Of a DNA stretch of 7,892 nt, positions 6,892 through 7,892 are shown piece by piece. Each line of letters starts with the position of its first letter. Position 1 is the first letter of the stretch. The translations under genes and the position numbers were made by a program. The notes beneath the pieces were generated by a model. The model was given only the letters and a program-made list of their open reading frames with translations, made no database searches and was not told the origin of the DNA. The stretch is from Methylomonas sp. (GTDB lineage: Bacteria; Pseudomonadota; Gammaproteobacteria; Methylococcales; Methylomonadaceae): contig JALSIU010000347.1 of the NCBI GenBank assembly GCA_026989715.1, positions 1 to 7,892 of the forward strand, written 5' to 3'.

Positions 6892-6897
6892 ATTATA
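6892..6897 (-). promoter_or_regulatory. Candidate -10 element of the glyQ operon promoter
   Basis: Reading the minus strand, TATAAT occurs 36 bases before the glyQ GTG, in the 74-base gap after msrQ. A transcript would start near 6885 and leave a leader of about 30 bases. The -35 position (17 bases upstream) reads GTAGCA, a poor match, but the spacer is A/T-rich. Overlapping it, TTGACG (6892-6887) could be a -35 for a second, more downstream start with a -10 near TAATCT, which would put the transcript start almost on the GTG. Prediction by eye only. Confidence 0.45.
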
Positions 6898-6929
6898 GCT
6901 TAAAATTATTTTGATGCTACGGCTAAGTG

Positions 6930-7571
6930 TTAATTCTCTTGTTTCCATGCGGTGGTAGAAGCCCGTGTGCGTCGTATTTTCTTAGCTTTAAAAAAAATAA
7001 CCAAGCGGATGCCAAGTAATAAAGCCATGATGGCGGCATAAAAAAGAGGCTCACTTAGGTCAGATTTGACCAGCCAAAGATAATGTATCACAGCACTTAA
7101 GCCTGCTAAATATACTAATTTATGCAGTTGTCGCCACATTTTGCCTAGGCGTTTTTGCATGTATTGATTGGAAGTTAAGGCCAGCGGGGTTAAGAGCAAA
7201 AACGTCAATAAGCCAACTAAAATATAAGGACTTTGTGGTACTTCATCTATCAATATTTCCCAAGAAAAAGACAGGTCTAATATGATATATACGAGCAAAT
7301 GTAAGCTGGCATAAAAATAAGCAAAAAGGCCGAACATGCGTCGAAAACGAAGTGGCCAGCTTTGTTTTAATAGTTTTTTTAAAGGACTAAGAGCCAACCC
7401 TAAGCACAGAAAGCGTAAGGCCCAATCACCTAAGCGAAAATGCAATGTTTCGATGGGGTTGGCACCTAATTGTTCGGCTAGGGTGTCTTGTAGCAAGAAA
7501 ATAAAGGGGCTTAGGCTTAATAAGAAAACCAATATTTTAATACCGCCCCACGTTTTTTGAGCAAGAGGCAT
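6930..7571 (-). CDS. msrQ: MsrQ, heme-binding membrane subunit of the periplasmic methionine sulfoxide reductase system
   Basis: Inner-membrane b-type heme protein (formerly YedZ) that passes electrons from the respiratory chain or flavin reductase to periplasmic MsrP, which reduces methionine sulfoxide in oxidised envelope proteins. The 213 residues hold about six hydrophobic segments (roughly 11-29, 48-63, 80-98, 117-133, 151-167, 176-194), the ferric reductase-like fold of the family. Recognisable elements are HFRLGDWALRFL at 44-55, RRMFGL at 77-82, and histidines H91 (LHLLVY), H150 (QLHKLVYL) and H163 (IHYLW), the likely heme ligands. The C-terminus is strongly basic, as expected for a cytoplasmic tail. 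Its ATG shares one base with the msrP stop (TAATG) with no obvious Shine-Dalgarno, so translation probably depends on msrP. No clear terminator follows it, so read-through into glyQ is possible. Confidence 0.95.
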   Translation of the reverse strand: MPLAQKTWGGIKILVFLLSLSPFIFLLQDTLAEQLGANPIETLHFRLGDWALRFLCLGLALSPLKKLLKQSWPLRFRRMFGLFAYFYASLHLLVYIILDLSFSWEILIDEVPQSPYILVGLLTFLLLTPLALTSNQYMQKRLGKMWRQLHKLVYLAGLSAVIHYLWLVKSDLSEPLFYAAIMALLLGIRLVIFFKAKKIRRTRASTTAWKQEN

Positions 7572-7892
7572 TAGAAATGATTTTTTAGATTCATGCCTGT
7601 ATATAACGAGGCGACTTGCTCGCCATAGCCATTAAAAATTTCTGTTTTACGTTTGGGCGTAAAGATACTTGCCCCTAGCATGCGTTCGCGGCTTTGGCTC
7701 CAACGAGGGTGGGGGACATTGGGATTGACATTGGCATAAAAACCGTATTCATCAGGAGCCATTTTGTTCCATGCAGTAGCCGGCATTGTTTCAGTGAAGC
7801 GAATTTTGACAATGGCTTTAATGCTTTTAAAGCCGTATTTCCAAGGGATAACAAGGCGCAGTGGCGCACCATTTTGTTTGGGTAGTGCATCG
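7571..7892 (-). CDS. msrP: MsrP, molybdopterin-dependent methionine sulfoxide reductase, C-terminal part (5' end outside window)
   Basis: Catalytic subunit (formerly YedY) of the MsrPQ system, a periplasmic, Tat-exported molybdenum-cofactor enzyme that repairs free and protein-bound methionine sulfoxide. Only the last 106 codons or so are present; the frame is open to the right edge, and the ATG at 7786 is internal. The visible part closely follows the family C-terminus as I remember it from E. coli: NGAPLRLVIPWKYGFKSIK near the start of the visible region, then RFTETMPATAWN, PDEYGFYANVNP, HPRWSQSRER and the terminal FNGYGEQVASLYTGMNLKNHF pattern. The cofactor-binding Cys and the Tat signal lie outside the window. 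It overlaps msrQ by one base and is the upstream gene of that two-gene operon. Confidence 0.95.
   Translation of the reverse strand, partial: DALPKQNGAPLRLVIPWKYGFKSIKAIVKIRFTETMPATAWNKMAPDEYGFYANVNPNVPHPRWSQSRERMLGASIFTPKRKTEIFNGYGEQVASLYTGMNLKNHF

Noticed and set aside
6856..6929. T-box or glycine riboswitch upstream of glyQ
   Set aside because: The gap is only 74 bases, too short for either, and T-boxes are mainly a Gram-positive device.
7675..7890. Second minus-strand frame and a plus-strand frame over the msrP end
   Set aside because: The msrP frame matches the family C-terminus without a break through to the window edge, so the competing frames are incidental.
1..7892. Mobile element, prophage, CRISPR array, defence system or tRNA gene
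   Set aside because: No transposase, integrase, terminal repeats, spaced direct repeats or tRNA-like fold were seen. All but one of the genes fit known housekeeping or envelope families.

Overview
The window looks like ordinary chromosomal sequence from a gammaproteobacterium. The evidence is the block glyQ-glyS-gmhB-plsC, an order I recall from Pseudomonas and relatives, plus two-subunit glycyl-tRNA synthetase, a GspD-type secretin, an LPS-heptose enzyme and the MsrPQ system, all Gram-negative hallmarks. Base composition is moderate, by eye somewhat below half G+C. A finer placement (for example Methylococcales) would be a guess.

Left part (1-2092, plus strand): the 3' end of a type II secretion secretin gene, cut by the window edge, is followed 14 bases later by a secreted protein with an N-terminal DUF4124-like segment and a C-terminal M23/LytM peptidase domain. 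Both act in the periplasm or outer membrane. A perfect 10-bp inverted repeat (2110-2141) separates this pair from the convergent genes to its right.

Middle part (2158-6855, minus strand, read right to left): glyQ and glyS (alpha and beta subunits of glycyl-tRNA synthetase, 4-base ATGA overlap), then gmhB (heptose bisphosphate phosphatase, stop and start codons abutting), plsC (acyl-glycerol-phosphate acyltransferase, 4-base gap) and a small unrecognised lipoprotein (about 21-base gap). The spacing suggests one operon that ties a translation enzyme to LPS-core and phospholipid synthesis. A candidate promoter with a perfect TATAAT lies just upstream of glyQ.

Right part (6930-7892, minus strand): msrQ (heme membrane subunit) preceded by the 3' end of msrP (molybdopterin catalytic subunit), overlapping by one base as TAATG. 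Together they repair oxidised methionine in periplasmic proteins. msrP runs off the right edge.

There are no gene-free stretches above 75 bases. I see no RNA genes, insertion sequences, CRISPR arrays, phage genes or obvious foreign DNA, and nothing I would call a previously undescribed system. The least conventional points are the secretin/M23-peptidase pairing, the uncharacterised three-cysteine lipoprotein at the end of the glyQS operon, and the SD-less GTG start of glyQ.
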